64,000 nt of DNA from Earliella scabrosa (taxonomy: Eukaryota > Basidiomycota > Agaricomycetes > Polyporales > Polyporaceae). Positions 24,001 through 35,661 of the stretch are shown piece after piece (the stretch's first letter is position 1; each line of letters begins with the position of its first letter). Position numbers and translations under genes: made by a program. The stretch is taken from positions 558,001-622,000 of the forward strand of contig JABYQQ010000019.1 of the NCBI GenBank assembly GCA_022605405.1, in the 5' to 3' direction. The notes below the pieces were generated by a model, which saw only the letters and a program-made list of their open reading frames with translations, made no database searches and was not told the origin of the DNA.

Positions 24001-24377
24001 GGAATACATGTCAAGCAATCACACAAGTCAGTTCTGCCCTGGTCGTCACCATGACCTTGTGACAGACCTTTAAGGTAGAGACTTCTCGAGTCAGTGCGCC
24101 TCTTCCTCTGCAAGAGATACCGAACCATGCTGATGTCATCGAAGACCTTGGCCAGTCCTTCAGTAGGTGAGACCAGCGCGGGAGCATTTGACACCTGAGT
24201 TACGCTGATAGAAGAAGACATGTTGTCCTGGGCAGGGATACAAACGACTGGTGGAGAAGGACGCGGTCCGTCGACCTTGTCCACTTTGCACACTAGGGAG
24301 AATCGCGCGCGCACTGCTGCGATGCACGTCCAAATGCCACGCTCACCGTCAGACTCGTAAATAATGAAGTTACACAT
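21094..24377 (-). CDS. PARP6/8-like ADP-ribosyltransferase, second E2-less paralog
   Basis: Multi-exon minus gene parallel to the one at 12.8-16.3 kb. Visible blocks: MCNFIIYESDGERGIWTCIA, DVRWIESADDAQVQSTVCYG, WANLERQLKEIMRTGYRPGY, LLAWDKRLFAGNQYITLVLT, FDLSAIMEDIMDTQFEKLLK, SWASAENMYW, a Cys set (KACDTCHRPCLARR and CHMKSC), then the PARP core AFHGSPLDSWLS, IIHYGLWYKSVRHGRKYGDG, VYLSKEATIAENY, and EKCMALAEVVNSPAHFVYDY. The His of FHGS and the Tyr of AENY are kept. The C-terminal exon (CRYLLVKSRPS to PYDALDSSILSG) ends where the 5' plus-strand gene continues to its E2 domain. Extra 5' exons may exist up to about 24.8 kb. The likely activity is protein ADP-ribosylation. Confidence 0.75.
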
Positions 24378-25185
24378 ACTTGGATGCTAGTTTCCCGCTG
24401 ACCATCGGTGCTCGTAGAGATCCGCCAAGGTCTGGTCACGCTGGGGATGTGCTGCGGTAGCCTGTAATAATAATAACCGCGATGACCTCATCGGGCGTAC
24501 GGTAGGGTGGTTCTGTTGCCAACACAGAGTGCCGCACAGGAATTCTCCCACAGCCAGCCACGAGCTGCGTTGGTCAGGTACTACTACTTAGTATGTAGAG
24601 GACGGCGACGAACCTTCGTCTGATCCGAGGCAGAGCGTGCGATGACATCTCGAAAGTTGCATGGTGGAACAAAGATGATCTTCACGGAAGCGTGTAAGTC
24701 AGGCGCTGAAGAATATGCTAGCCAAACCTCCGGTAACTCTTTGAAAGTGGTGGAGAGAATCGTGATCAAACGACGGTTCAGTGTGACGCTGACCTCATCG
24801 GGCGTTTAACTTGCCTTTCTTGACATTCCGGATTCTTCCGGGCCCGTTTTGCAACGCCACGTCATGCGCTCCTGGCACTCCGGCTCACACTACGCTCTAA
24901 CTATCCCTCATGCGACTACTGGGTTCCATTCGCAAAGCTTCAGCAACAGAGAGAGTACTTACGAATGCTCAGGCGCTCAAGACTGAAGTGGAACGCATTG
25001 TCACTATCTGATATGATTCAGACTGTATTCCGCCCGATACTTAACGCGGCTGAAATGGAGGCTGGTCTACAAGCCTGGTACACTCGCAATCGGTGGTAAG
25101 TACCAGTGTGTTCAGAATAAAGCGGAAAAGTACAAAAACTAGTAGCGTACTGTGGAACGAGTGACACCCAGGCTAATCTGTCTCT
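24378..25185. other. Intergenic region with possible upstream exons
   Basis: A minus-strand frame at about 24605-24790 (NRRLITILSTTFKELPEVWL followed by AYSSAPDLH) looks protein-like and is followed by a usable donor. It may be a 5' exon of the PARP-like gene. A 10-mer ACGCCCGATG plus AGGTCA recurs here near 24483 and 24792. The rest shows nothing. Confidence 0.35.
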
Positions 25186-26610
25186 CTACTCAGACTGAGA
25201 CATCTCGTCCCAAAGCCGTTCAAGCATACTCCTCAAGACGACCTTCGGTTTGACGAGGAGAATGGAATGGACCACACCTTCCTTGACTTCCTCTCTCACC
25301 AGCCCCAGCTGCGTTGTGCACAACACGTACTCGGTGCTCTTCCCTATTGGCTGCTTCGGGTCGGCCCACTCATCGTCCATCGCGGTTGGATCGAAGTCCG
25401 TGTCAGGAGTCATCACGACTGCGATTAGGTCGCGCGAGACCACGAGCTCGCCAGCGGTCCGCTGGAATTTCAGCGCGAGCTCCGCGATCTCTTGGAGAGC
25501 CAAGCCAAAGCTCTTCTTGACCGCGTCGCTCACGCTCTCCAGCGTTCCCGACACGCCACACGCGAGAAGGACCTCGGCAAGTAACTTCGCCAATCTCTTC
25601 GCATGGCGTTGAGGCTCTGTGTCATCGACGTTGGACAACACTTTGACATTCGTCCGGCATATGGCTCTCCATTTTCCCGCGACAGATTGGGGCTCTAGAA
25701 CATCGTCTGCGTCAAGATGGGATCAGCTGAAACGGAATAGGTACGCACCTCGCTCTCTGACTCGTGAATAGATATTGTAGAGCAAATACTGAGGATCGCA
25801 CAGACCGAGGTCCCATGACGTCGCCAGCCACCGCACGTACGTCGTCATGCACGTTTGGAGGGCCGTCTGCACCAGGACGGGATCTTCAGTATGGTCTATC
25901 GAGCGCAGGGCGGTGAGGAGATGAGGGCCAAGCCAAGCCGCCTTCTCGAGGCTCAGGACTGCACGGTCCGCAATCTCCACATGCTCCTGGCTGCCGTAGC
26001 GGAACTGCGGGGAGTCGCTCATGGACGCGGCGGTCTGGAAGATCTTCGAGTTGAGGTGCTCGATGATCATCTGAACCTCGCTGTCGGCGATGTTGTCGGC
26101 CTTCGTGAGGAACGTCTGCGCCTCCTTCAGCTCGGCGGTGCGGGTCTCGAGCAGCGCGAGGGTGTCGCGCTTCTCCTTCTCCAGGGTCGCGTTCGCGCGC
26201 TGAAGCTCGGCCGCCCTCGATCCTACACGCTTCGCCTCGAGCTCGGCTTGGACTAGCCGCGACTTGAAGCCCTCGACGTCCGCGAGCGCTCCCTCGTGCT
26301 CCTCCCTCGTCTTCTTCGCGCCGTGCCTTTCCTCCTCTACCTTCCGCTTCAACGACTCCACCTCTCGTCCCAACGTCTCTACCTCCCTCCTAGCCCTCTC
26401 CAGCTCCTCGTCCTTTGCCTTCAACGTCACCTCGAAGACAGTGACATCGGAGCGGCTGTCGGTGGACCGACGTTGGCCCCGTGCATGCGGCGAAAGTGGA
26501 GGAGGGCCCCTCTCTTTTCCTCGAAACCTCGCCAGTAGGTTGGTGATGCAGTCGAGAAGGAGGTGGTAGAAGGAGAGGAATATACGCAGGACAGGCTTCA
26601 TGGTCGACAC
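25186..26610 (-). CDS. Coiled-coil protein B, partner of Hsp70-like B
   Basis: Two exons (26610-25749 and 25694-25186) give 456 aa. Hydrophobic N-terminal helix LRIFLSFYHLLLDCITNLLA, then a very regular coiled coil from about residue 60 to 165 (EELERARREVETLGREVESL), then the family core LLETRTAELKEAQTFLTKAD and LNSKIFQTAASM, HTEDPVLVQTALQTCM, and LATSWDLGLCDP. Exon 2 opens with EPQSVAGKWRAICRTNV and carries VSRDLIAVV, MDDEWADPKQP, VLCTTQLGLVREE and LVKPKVVLRSMLERLWDEM. The intron sits at the same position and phase as in the other four members. It is transcribed away from Hsp70-like B. Confidence 0.87.
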
Positions 26611-27051
26611 CAGACTTGGGAGAGCGTCTTCAGCGCGGAGGACTAGTCATTCACCCTACCGCCCGTCAGCCTCGCGCTCGCTCCATTCCCGCTGCCGAAG
26701 GTGCGTTGAGCACGAAGGTGGCATGCTGGACGGAAGACCTCCGCGTGGAGCTCACTGTCACGGCGAAGTTGGGTTCCTCAGCCTCAGACACGTGAAGCAG
26801 TGCGGGATATGAAGCTTCTCCTGCGCTCGAGCCGAGCGTTCTCCTCGTGCTTGCTATGAAAGACCACAAAGGCACAGGTACGGCGTTCATCTCGCGTCGG
26901 GACTAAGAATTAAGTTCTGACCCCATTGTTAGCGTCTACCGCAGCACCATCCGCGCGACATTGGCGTGTCGCACTGCAAGTATCTTTGTCGCATAAGACG
27001 TCCGTTCCCCCTACCCGACCTCCTCTACGAGCTTCATCACGAGCGCTCATC
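26611..27051. promoter_or_regulatory. Shared intergenic region of divergent pair B
   Basis: 441 bases between the two divergent start codons. Contains GAAGCTTC near 26813-26820, a minimal heat-shock-element-like half-site pair, which is too short to assert. The CT-rich tracts are typical of fungal promoters. Confidence 0.5.
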
Positions 27052-29570
27052 ATGGCACCACTCAAGCCGTACTCAGGACCCTCTCGCAAGCTTGTTCTCG
27101 GTATTGACGTAGGCACGACCTACTCCGGCATCTCTTATGCGATCCTAGACCCAGGCGAGGTCCCGAAGATCTTGGGAGTCACTCGGTGCGTCCTGTCATT
27201 GTCTACGCCGCACACAAGCGTCCTCACATCTCGATTCTCAACACAAAGCTTCCCGGGGCAGGAGAACGCAGCGGGAGACTCGAAGATACCCTCCATACTA
27301 TACTACCGCCCGGATGGGACTGTCCACTCCGTCGGCGCAGAGGCGGCCGTGCCCGGAATCGAGCTCGAGGCAGAGGATGAAGACCTCTTCTTCGTGCGAT
27401 GGTGCGTTCTTCTTTCTCGCTGTAATACCACCTGTAGTCATATCCGTCCCATGTTTACGACACGTGCCCCAGGTTCAAGCTGCACCTCCGTCCAGACCAC
27501 CTCGACTCGGACGAAGTGAGCAAGCGCGACCTCCCGCCGCTTCCCCCAAGCAAGACCGTCCTGCAAGTGTTCGCGGACTTTCTGAGCTACCTCTTCGCGT
27601 GCGCGAAGCGGTACATCACCGAGACGCACGCGAGCGGCGAGAGCCTGTGGAACTCGCTGCAGGACCAGATCGAGTTTGTGCTCTCGCACCCGAACGGCTG
27701 GGAGGGGCTCCAGCAGGGCAAGATGCGCGAGGCGGCGGTGCAGGCTGGTCTGGTCCCGGACTCCATGGCGGGCCGCGCGAGGGTGCATTTCGTTACGGAG
27801 GGAGAAGCGAGCTTGCATTTTTGTATCCAGAGCGGGCTGACTTCTGAGACGATCGAGGTGCGTGGCGAGGTACCTGGACTCTGGGTCGCGGCGGGATTTG
27901 CTGATGTTCGTGCGCGATAGACTGGACACAGTGTGATGATCATAGACGCTGGCGGAGGGACGGTCGATATCAGCGCCTACTCGTTCACGTCGACGACACC
28001 GCTGTCTGTCGAGGAGATCGCGGCGGCGGAATGTGAGTATCGCATTCATGTGTCCGCTTAACCTTCCGCACGGGATGCTCATGTCGAATGCTTAGGCATC
28101 ATGCAGGGCTCTACTCGGGTGAACGTCAGGGCGGAGAGCTTCCTGAAGGGTACGTCCGCTCCTCCACCGTATATACGCTCATGTTCAACCTCGGCACTTC
28201 TGTTGTGCTGCAGAACGACTGAAGAACTCGGCGTACGGCAACGACGAAGACATCAAGACGATGCTGGACTACTTCGACAAGTCCACGAAGCCGATCTTCA
28301 AGGACGCGAACGAGTCGGCGTACATCAAGTTCGGGTCCATGGGCTGCAATGACCCCAAGGTCAAGATCCGGCGCGGGCAGCTCTTGCTCTCTGGGTAATT
28401 CTTTCGCCTCTCATCCATCTCGTTCATGTTCATTCAAAGCGTGTCCGTAGCGCTGAAATGGCGTCCTTCTTCCAACCTTCGCTGGATGGTATCCTTGCGG
28501 CTGCACAGCGGCAGCGCCAAGTTGCGTCTCGTCCCGTCTCGGTGAGTCCCGTTGGTGAGAGTACCACATCCGAATTGTAAACTGTTTCTACAGACAGTCT
28601 TCCTCGTTGGTGGCTTCGCTGCCAGCCCGTGGCTGTACTCCGGCCTGCAGTACGCCTTTGGTTCCTTGGGGCTGCCGTTGTGCCGGCCGGACTCCCATAC
28701 GTGAGCGCGAATCTCTTCTTCACGGTCGGAGGTCTCCTCGCTGACAGTCTTCGCAGCAACAAGGCCGTCTCGGAAGGCGCGGTGTCTTTCTACCTGGACC
28801 GCTTCGTCTCCGCTCGAGTCATCAGGACGACGTACGGCGTGGGCTGCAACGTCGACTACGACCAGTCGAACGCCGAGCACCGAGCTCGCAGCCTGTGGCG
28901 CATCACGCGTCCGTCCGGTCGTGTTGTGTTGCCTAACGGGTTCTCCCCTATTCTGACCAAGGTGAATGTCTCGTATTGCGTGCCCAATGCGCGTGGTGGC
29001 TGACTCTGCGCACGCAGGGAACACGCGTCCGCGACAAGCAGGAGATGTCGCGGTGCTACTTCCGGGAGGCGCGCGAGTCGAGGACGCTCAACCGGATCTC
29101 CACCTCGATCACCTGCTACAAGGGCGACGTCGCGGACCCTCACTGGGCTGACATGGAGCCTGGTGCGTGATTTGCATTCCTTGTGGGGAAAAGGGTGGTT
29201 CGTCTGACTTTGACGGTAGATCTGTTCACGCCGCTGTGCACCATCCATGCGGACACTTCGGATGTCACACGGACCCCGAGGGATGGTCCGAACGGGCAGT
29301 TCTACGTGCAGATCTACAATATTGTCCTGCTGTGCGGCCTCACAGAGCTGAAGGCCCAGATCAGCTGGGTAGACAACGTGAGTTGATGCGTATTCGTACT
29401 CGGGGTATACCCGCACAGGATCGAGTCGCTGACGTACTACCCTAACTTGTGTCTAAAGGGAGAGGAGAAGCGGTGAGTCTATACCTGATGACATGGTAAC
29501 GCTAGCTGACATTGGCCACAGTGGGCCGGCGACGATAGTCTACGATGATGAACCCCAGGAAGTCCGATGA
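27052..29570 (+). CDS. Hsp70-like (HSPA12-type) ATPase B
   Basis: About 13 exons, with the same exon plan as ATPase A. Motifs: LVLGIDVGTTYSGISYAILD; FPGQENAAGDSKIPSILYYR; LPPLPPSKTVLQVFADFLSY; HPNGWEGLQQGKMREAAVQ; MIIDAGGGTVDISAYSFTST; TVFLVGGFAASPWLYSGLQY; and IYNIVLLCGLTELKAQISW. The 14-nt microexon at 29459-29472 (GEEK) is retained. The last exon encodes GPATIVYDDEPQEVR and the stop is at 29570. All three nucleotide-binding motifs look intact and there is no Hsp70 C-terminal substrate domain. Coding sequence in the middle exons is more GC-rich than in ATPase A, suggesting divergence between copies rather than a recent duplicate. Confidence 0.87.
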
Positions 29571-30500
29571 TGGGTTGTTGCAGCGGGGACATGCTGGGAC
29601 ATGCTGGGACATACTGGTGCGGTGTAGGTCGACAACTTCGACTCGGATTTCGGGTTCGGACGGTGGTGACTCCATTACTATTGGTTTGGATTTGGGACAG
29701 GTGTCCAACGTAATACTTCTTGAATTCACGTTGATCTCTTCCTTTTTGGACATCACTGGCAGAAAGTCTGTATGAAGGAGGAATGTCTGCGACCTGGCAG
29801 GAGTTGGCGTGCAGTGGGACAAGTCAAACAAATAGACGCCTCTCCCTCGCCGTTCCGGGGTCCTCCGAGGGTGAGACCCCAGACTCATGCCTGTGTCCCT
29901 GCTTTCGACTCCTCTTTCCTGACTCTTCCTCGCTGTCTCTCTTTCCTTTCCCTCACTACCCATCTGTCTCTTGTCTAGCGTGACTGTGTACAAACGTGCA
30001 TACCTTCTACGGCTATCGAGACCTCACTGGCCCATCTTCAAGATCAAGTTCGTCTCAACGCTTCGACTCAACTTTGCACGCTGTGATAATCTTGCCCCAG
30101 GCGATCGTGGTCGGAGAGTAGTGGACGAGCCGTGGTTGGTTTATTGGACGAATGGCATGATTATGGTACGGTGTGTAATGCTTCATTATGTACGTGTTTC
30201 TCAGCTATCGAACCCGTTTGCCAAATTGTGCGCCTGGTTGGCCTCTGGATCTTCCAATCTCTTTCTGTTTCTGCAAATCTGGGGCTCTCACCCAGCCCTC
30301 GAAGGAAAGGGCGTGGTTTGTGTCGTCAATGGAGGCAGAAATCAGACGAGGTTTCCCAGCTCATACAAGCCAACGTAGACGAGCGGTTCAAGTAACATAC
30401 AACGGTATGTGAGTTCTCTGCGAAGACATTCTTGATATGCTACACGACGTGAGTGAAACGTGATCTCCCCGCTCGCAGGCATGGACGCTCATCTTGATCT
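29571..30500. other. Tail-to-tail intergenic region
   Basis: About 0.9 kb between the 3' ends of Hsp70-like B and the solo coiled-coil gene. A short direct reiteration GGGACATGCT occurs near 29585-29610. Otherwise CT-rich and without a credible gene. Confidence 0.5.
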
Positions 30501-32097
30501 TCAAAGCTGCTGCAACACATCCGTCAAGGCGACCTTTGGCTTCAGGAGAAGAACGGCCTCGACGCTCCCTGCCCTCCTCTCCTCTCTTCGCAATCCGGCC
30601 TGTGTCGTGCATAGGACCCGCCCCGTTGTTGTTCCGGATTGGCTCTTCGGCGCGGCCCACTCGTCATCCATGGTAGCTGGGTCGAAGGAAGTCGATGGAT
30701 CGACAAGCATCACCACCAGGTCGCGAGACGTCACGACCTCTCCCGTGATTCTCTGGAAATCAAGTGCCAGGCTTGCGACCTCGTGCAGAGCCTGTCCGAA
30801 GCTCTTCTTGACGGCCTCGTACACGGCTCTCGACGGGCCACCTCTAGTCGCACCGCATACCACAAGGACATCGGCCACGGTGGCTGCCAACCTCCTTCCG
30901 TGTCGTTGAGGCTCTGAGTCCCCTCCTGCCAGGATCACTCTCAAAGCTCCTCTGCACATCGCCCTCCACCGTCCAACGACCGACTGAGGGTCTGGATGGC
31001 TTCTTGATCAGCAGTGTGCAGAACGAAGGAGGCTTGTGACGGTACGTACTATGTCGTCCCAGCTCAGCGTAGACATCCTCAAACAGATAGTCAGAACTCT
31101 CGGGATCGCAATGCCCGAGGTCCCAGCTCATCGCAAGCTCCGTCATGTATGCTACCATCCTCGCCTGGATCGCGGTCTGCACCAGCGCCGCATCCTGCGT
31201 ACGGCCCTTCGTGGGACGGATGGCCGACAGCAAGCTCTGCCCAAGCCCCGAGTCTCTGTCCGACAGCCGCTGAAGCGCTTTGCTGACCGCGTCGGGGTCC
31301 TCCTCCTGCTCGCCGTGGAAGTCGGGCGCATCCGCGATCGCGGCGGCCGTCTGGAAGATCTTCGAGTTGAGCTGCGTCACGATACGCTGCACGTCGCTGT
31401 CCGCGACGGCGTCCACGCTCCCGAAGAACGCTTGCGCCTCCTTCAACTCCGTGGTCCGCGCCCCCAAGAGGTCGACGGTGGCCTGTCTCTCCTTTCCCAG
31501 GCGGCTTTGCGACCGCTCCAGCGCGGCGACGCGCGCCTTCGCGTCGCTTTCGACCTGCGTCAGCTGGGCTTCGAGCTGTTGGTTGCGCTTCACTGCATCG
31601 TCGCATCGCCGCTGATACTTCCGCCTCTCCGATTGCTCCTGCGCCAGCTCCCCATTGCGCTCAGTCAGCTCGCTCTGGGCCCGCTGGTAGCGCTTCACTG
31701 CATCGTCGCATCGCCGCCGATACGTCCGCGTCTCCGACTGCTTCTGCGCCAGCTGCCCATTGCGCTCAGCCAGCTCGCGCTCGGCCCGTTGGTAGCGCTT
31801 CTTCGCGTCGTCGAGCCTCCCCCGGTACCTCCGCACCTCCGACTGCTCCCGCGCAAGGTCTTTGGCGCGGTCGTCGAGGGTCCGCTGATATTGCGCGATC
31901 TTGCGGTCCTTGCTCTCCAGAGCTTTCTTCAGCTCTCTCAGCTCCCGGCTCTCGTTTGGCTGGTCGTGCGACCTTGTCGCGCTTCCTGCTTGGGAAGGTG
32001 CGGGCGCAGGGGTGTCAGATGCCCAGCCAAGGGTCAGCCAGCTAGCCATTATCGCGTCGTAGATGAAAATCGCGATGCGCCAGAGGAAAGAGGACAT
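30501..32097 (-). CDS. Solo coiled-coil protein without an adjacent divergent Hsp70
   Basis: Two exons (32097-31050 and 30991-30501) give 512 aa, the longest member of the family. N-terminal hydrophobic helix LWRIAIFIYDAIMASWLTLG, then a highly charged coiled coil with three 35-residue repeats of the type KRYQRAERELAERNGQLAQK. Then LLGARTTELKEAQAFFGSVD, LNSKIFQTAAAIADAPDF and LVQTAIQARMVAYMTELAMS. After the intron: PQSVVGRWRAMCRG, VTSRDLVVML, MDDEWAAPKSQ (Ala replaces Asp of EWADP), VLCTTQAGLRREE, and LLKPKVALTDVLQQL. Upstream, only 650 bases separate it from the end of Hsp70-like C, so no divergent ATPase partner exists here. Confidence 0.84.
31586..31900 (-). repeat. Three 105-bp in-frame repeats in the coiled coil
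   Basis: The word CGCTTCACTGCATCGTCGCA starts at 31586 and again at 31691, and a diverged version starts at 31796. The period is exactly 105 bases, or 35 codons, equal to five heptads, so coiled-coil register is preserved. The first two copies are very similar, implying a fairly recent expansion. Confidence 0.85.
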
Positions 32098-32745
32098 GGA
32101 CTCTGTCGAGAGGGTCGTGGCTCCCTCCTTTCTCCTGCACCAGTCCGTATCCTCATGCAATCGCACAATCATGTGAGGTCTCCATGAGGATTCCAGCCCG
32201 ATGAGCAGTCGTAGAGTGCAAAGGTCGGATGACGCATGGTTGTAATATCCGCCATCGAGGGTTCAACTGCCTCGGGGGCCATTCCATGGCCTTCTGCCAT
32301 GCGCTTTCCGGACGGTCACCCCCTTACCAGGGCCATGCGGCGACTACGCACAAGACGCTCACCGGGCCAGACCGGGCCTTGTTCTTCAGCTACCGCAGCA
32401 CCCGCTGCAGGTGTCCTGAGTTTCGCGGCTCCGACCGAACCTTCTGATTTGTTTCCGCAAAGACGACTACGACACTGTTATCTCTGGTCATCTCACTTGT
32501 CGTATGCTGTAGCGGCGCCGGAGCCCCGTAATTGTTTGGACGCTTCAAGTCCTACGTCATATGCGGTCGTTGGATATGCTTGAAAGAGGTTCTAGATTCG
32601 TTTCTGAGGTTGCAACATTGTCCCTCTACGGATTTTGTATGATGCGGACATGCCCAGGACGCTCTCAATCTATTTTGAGCGGCGGAAGAGCTGCATCAAA
32701 GTCGTCGTTCATACATTGTGGCTCGTGCTACAAGTCAGCCCTCGT
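32098..32745. other. Intergenic, no gene seen
   Basis: Sequence between the start of the solo coiled-coil gene and the end of Hsp70-like C. I looked for remnants of an ATPase start (GIDxGTTYSG) on the plus strand and found none. Confidence 0.5.
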
Positions 32746-35161
32746 TCAGCGCGCTGCAAACGGTATGAGGTCATCCTCGTAAACTATCTTCGCAGGACCA
32801 CGACGTTCGACTCCCTAAATGAAGAATGAGTTAATGTGATGGATCAGGCTGTTGGAATCGACTCACGTTCTCTTTCCATCTTATCTGGGCCTTCAGTTCG
32901 GTCGTGCCACACAGGAGGACGATTTCAAACTCTTGTACATAGTAGGCACCATCAGGACCCATCTTCCGCTTCCTCCTAACTTGAGAGGTATCGGCATGGA
33001 TAGTGCAAAGTGCGGTGAACAGTTCTATCAGGTCACAGTCAGCATCACATTGCCCGATTGAAGACATGAGACTGACCAGGCTCCATGTCCGTCCAACGCG
33101 GGTCCGGGTCGCGACCGGTGTAACATAGTACTTCCGTGCTGATACTGTTCAGTGTACGTGACTTCGTGGACTCCATGTCGAGTGCTTTGGATACTTCTTC
33201 ATTTTCGCGAACTCGTGCTCCCTACAATAGGACTCGTGAGCATGGCATGTCTCGCACACAACTCCGGATTCGAGTTATTGACCTTTTCCAAGATGGAATA
33301 AAAGGATCCTGGAACCACGACAGATCCCGAAGGTCGAGTGTATCTGACATGCCGGCGACTTCTATGCTCGGGATCCTCATCATCATACTCCACCGAGCAA
33401 CGAGTCCCATACGTCATTCTCATCACCCGCGCAGATACGATGTGGTCAAGATGGAAGCATACAGCGCCGATAGCCACCGCTTTGTTTCTGCAGGTGGCAT
33501 CGGTCAGACAGGATTCATGTCAGAATGTGAGAGTCAGCTACTCACGTATGCGAATCAGGACGGTACAACGTGACCTTCCTCTTGTTGAGCTCCTCTTTTA
33601 GGTTTGCGTACAGCCAGGGGCTAGCTGCAAATCCCCCTACCAGGAATACCGTCTGAAGACAATTTTAGCTTAAAGATGCTGCGGTGCTGTTAGCAAATAC
33701 GCACTGATAAGTCCGACTTGCTATTTGCACGCTGAGTGAGCACCACCTTGACGATGGAATCAAGAGACGGCCGAAAGAACGAAACCATGTCAGATCTTCA
33801 CCATGTGGACCCACGTTAGTCAACCGCCGGCTGAGTTATGACAGGTGCACATTACCCAGAGAGCAATAATTGCCCGCGACGAATATTGCAGGACAGATCG
33901 TTGCATCGCATAGAGCCAAACTTGATGTATGACGTTTCACTGTTACTTTTGAAGACTGGCTTTGTGGCGGTGTCGAAGTAGTTGATCATAGACTTGATAT
34001 CATCGTCATTGCCGTACATGGAACTCCCAAGTCGTTCTATTGCACGGAAGCTTATCAGTATTGGATTTGTATGTACCCAAAACATTCATAGCACTCACTC
34101 CTGAGCTCCTGCTCCGCTCTTGCGGTCACAAAGACCGAGCCTTGAAGAATACCTATGAATGACTGGCTGTGAGGATCATGCTACAGCAATAGAGAGTGGA
34201 CATACATACAATCCGGTGATGTCACTTCCTCGACTTTCACAGGAGAGACAGAGCGAAAGACATAGCTACTGATGTCGATAGTTCCTCCACCCGCATCGAC
34301 AATGATGACACTTTTCCCATCCTGATACCTAAGGTCAGTAGTGCACCATTCCGGGTCGAGAACGCTCACCCGCAAAACATCGGCTGTGAGCCCGCTCCTG
34401 ATGCAGAAATTGAGGCTCGCTTCCCCTTCTGTTACGAACGTGATACGAGCGTGACCTAATGCATCATCCGAGATAAGGCCCGCAAGCACTGCCGCTTGAC
34501 GCATCTTCGCTTGCTGGGGGCCTCCCCACCCATTGGGATGCGACAGGACAAACTCCATGCGAGTCTGTACCGATGCCCATAAGCTCTCTCCGTTAGCATG
34601 AGTCTCCGCTACAAAGCGTCGGGTACAGGATAACAGGTACAAGAGAAAGTCGGCCAAAACATTGACAATGGTCTTGCCGGGAGGTAGAGCTGTGACGCGA
34701 CGTGGGCCCGGAGTGACGGACTGCAGCGAGTCTGGAGAGAGATGCATCTTGAACCTGCAGCAAGTGCTATATATCACGATTCCTAATTAGGAAATCGAAT
34801 ATGACCTACCACTCTACGAGGACGAGCTGTGAATCAATAACTTCCAACTCAATTCCAGGACGCATCGCCTCTGCACCTGCCGAGTGGACTGTCCCGTTGG
34901 GATAGTAATACATCATCGATGGAATTTTCGAGTCGCTTGCTGCATGTTCCTGGCCGGGGAATCTGTTGCGGAGGACCATATAAGCTGAGGGCGTTGAAGG
35001 TGTAAGTTATGGTCGCGAGATACGTACCGCGTGACACTATGTATCCTCGGAGTCTCTCCAGGGTCCAGGAAGGCGTATGCAACGCCAGAATAGGTGGTCC
35101 CAATATCGATTCCAAGGACGAGCTTTGGAATGGTCCCTCGGTAGGGTTGCTGGGCGAGCAT
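32746..35161 (-). CDS. Hsp70-like (HSPA12-type) ATPase C
   Basis: Minus-strand multi-exon gene. It starts MLAQQPYRGTIPKLVLGIDI and continues GTTYSGVAYAFLDPGETPRI. Further blocks: FPGQEHAASDSKIPSMMYYY, LPPGKTIVNVLADFLLYLLS, SHPNGWGGPQQAKMRQAAVL, VIIVDAGGGTIDISSYVF, TVFLVGGFAASPWLYANLKE, and EIVLLCGTTELKAQIRWKEN. The last exon reads GVERRGPAKIVYEDDLIPFA. Here the microexon seen in A and B is fused to the final exon, so one intron has been lost. The frame appears intact throughout. It is divergent from coiled-coil gene C, whose start is 501 bases away. Confidence 0.86.
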
Positions 35162-35661
35162 GAGCTAGTTGCGAGGGGGTAGTTGGGATAGTTTCGTGGC
35201 CAAGTACAGCTCATATAGGTTCCAACTGCTTGGCGGCGAAGGCAGACCCGCCCTCTCCAGGTTCGTCAAGTCCGCCGACAGTGCTTCCGTCAGTGTCGGG
35301 CTGCGGATCTTGGATGTCTATGCTCGTCAGGCTCATATGAGAAACCCCCTTCCCGTTAACGGTGGATAAGACGGAGTCCGACGCAGGCATGCAGGGTCGC
35401 GGACCTTAGTCAGCCGGCATATCGATTTTGAGGTATCCTGTTACTGGAATGAGTGTCGACAGATTGATGCGGAAGGGCGGACTAGGGCACAGGGTTGCGG
35501 GTGCTGACCTGGCAGGAACATAGCGCAGAGCTCATCGTTTTGCCTCACTTTCACTCAGTCCAGTTTGTCGCAATTGCCTGGGTAATTTTCACTGCCAAAA
35601 TCTTTGTCATTAACCGTCTCATGTACTCTCTGCGCTCACAGGACATCTCCCTGACCATATC
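35162..35661. promoter_or_regulatory. Shared intergenic region of divergent pair C
   Basis: 500 bases between divergent start codons. An AG acceptor-like site at about 35641 just upstream of the coiled-coil ATG leaves open an unseen 5' exon that could supply the missing hydrophobic N-terminus of that protein. Confidence 0.45.

Noticed and set aside
26813..26820. GAAGCTTC as a heat-shock element in promoter B
   Set aside because: A single minimal inverted pair occurs often by chance and was not found in the other three divergent promoters.
31036..32187. A 383-codon plus-strand frame opposite the solo coiled-coil gene
   Set aside because: It mirrors the repetitive coiled-coil codons (LRLLLRQLPIALSQLALGPL type). 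The minus strand carries the family motifs and a conserved intron.
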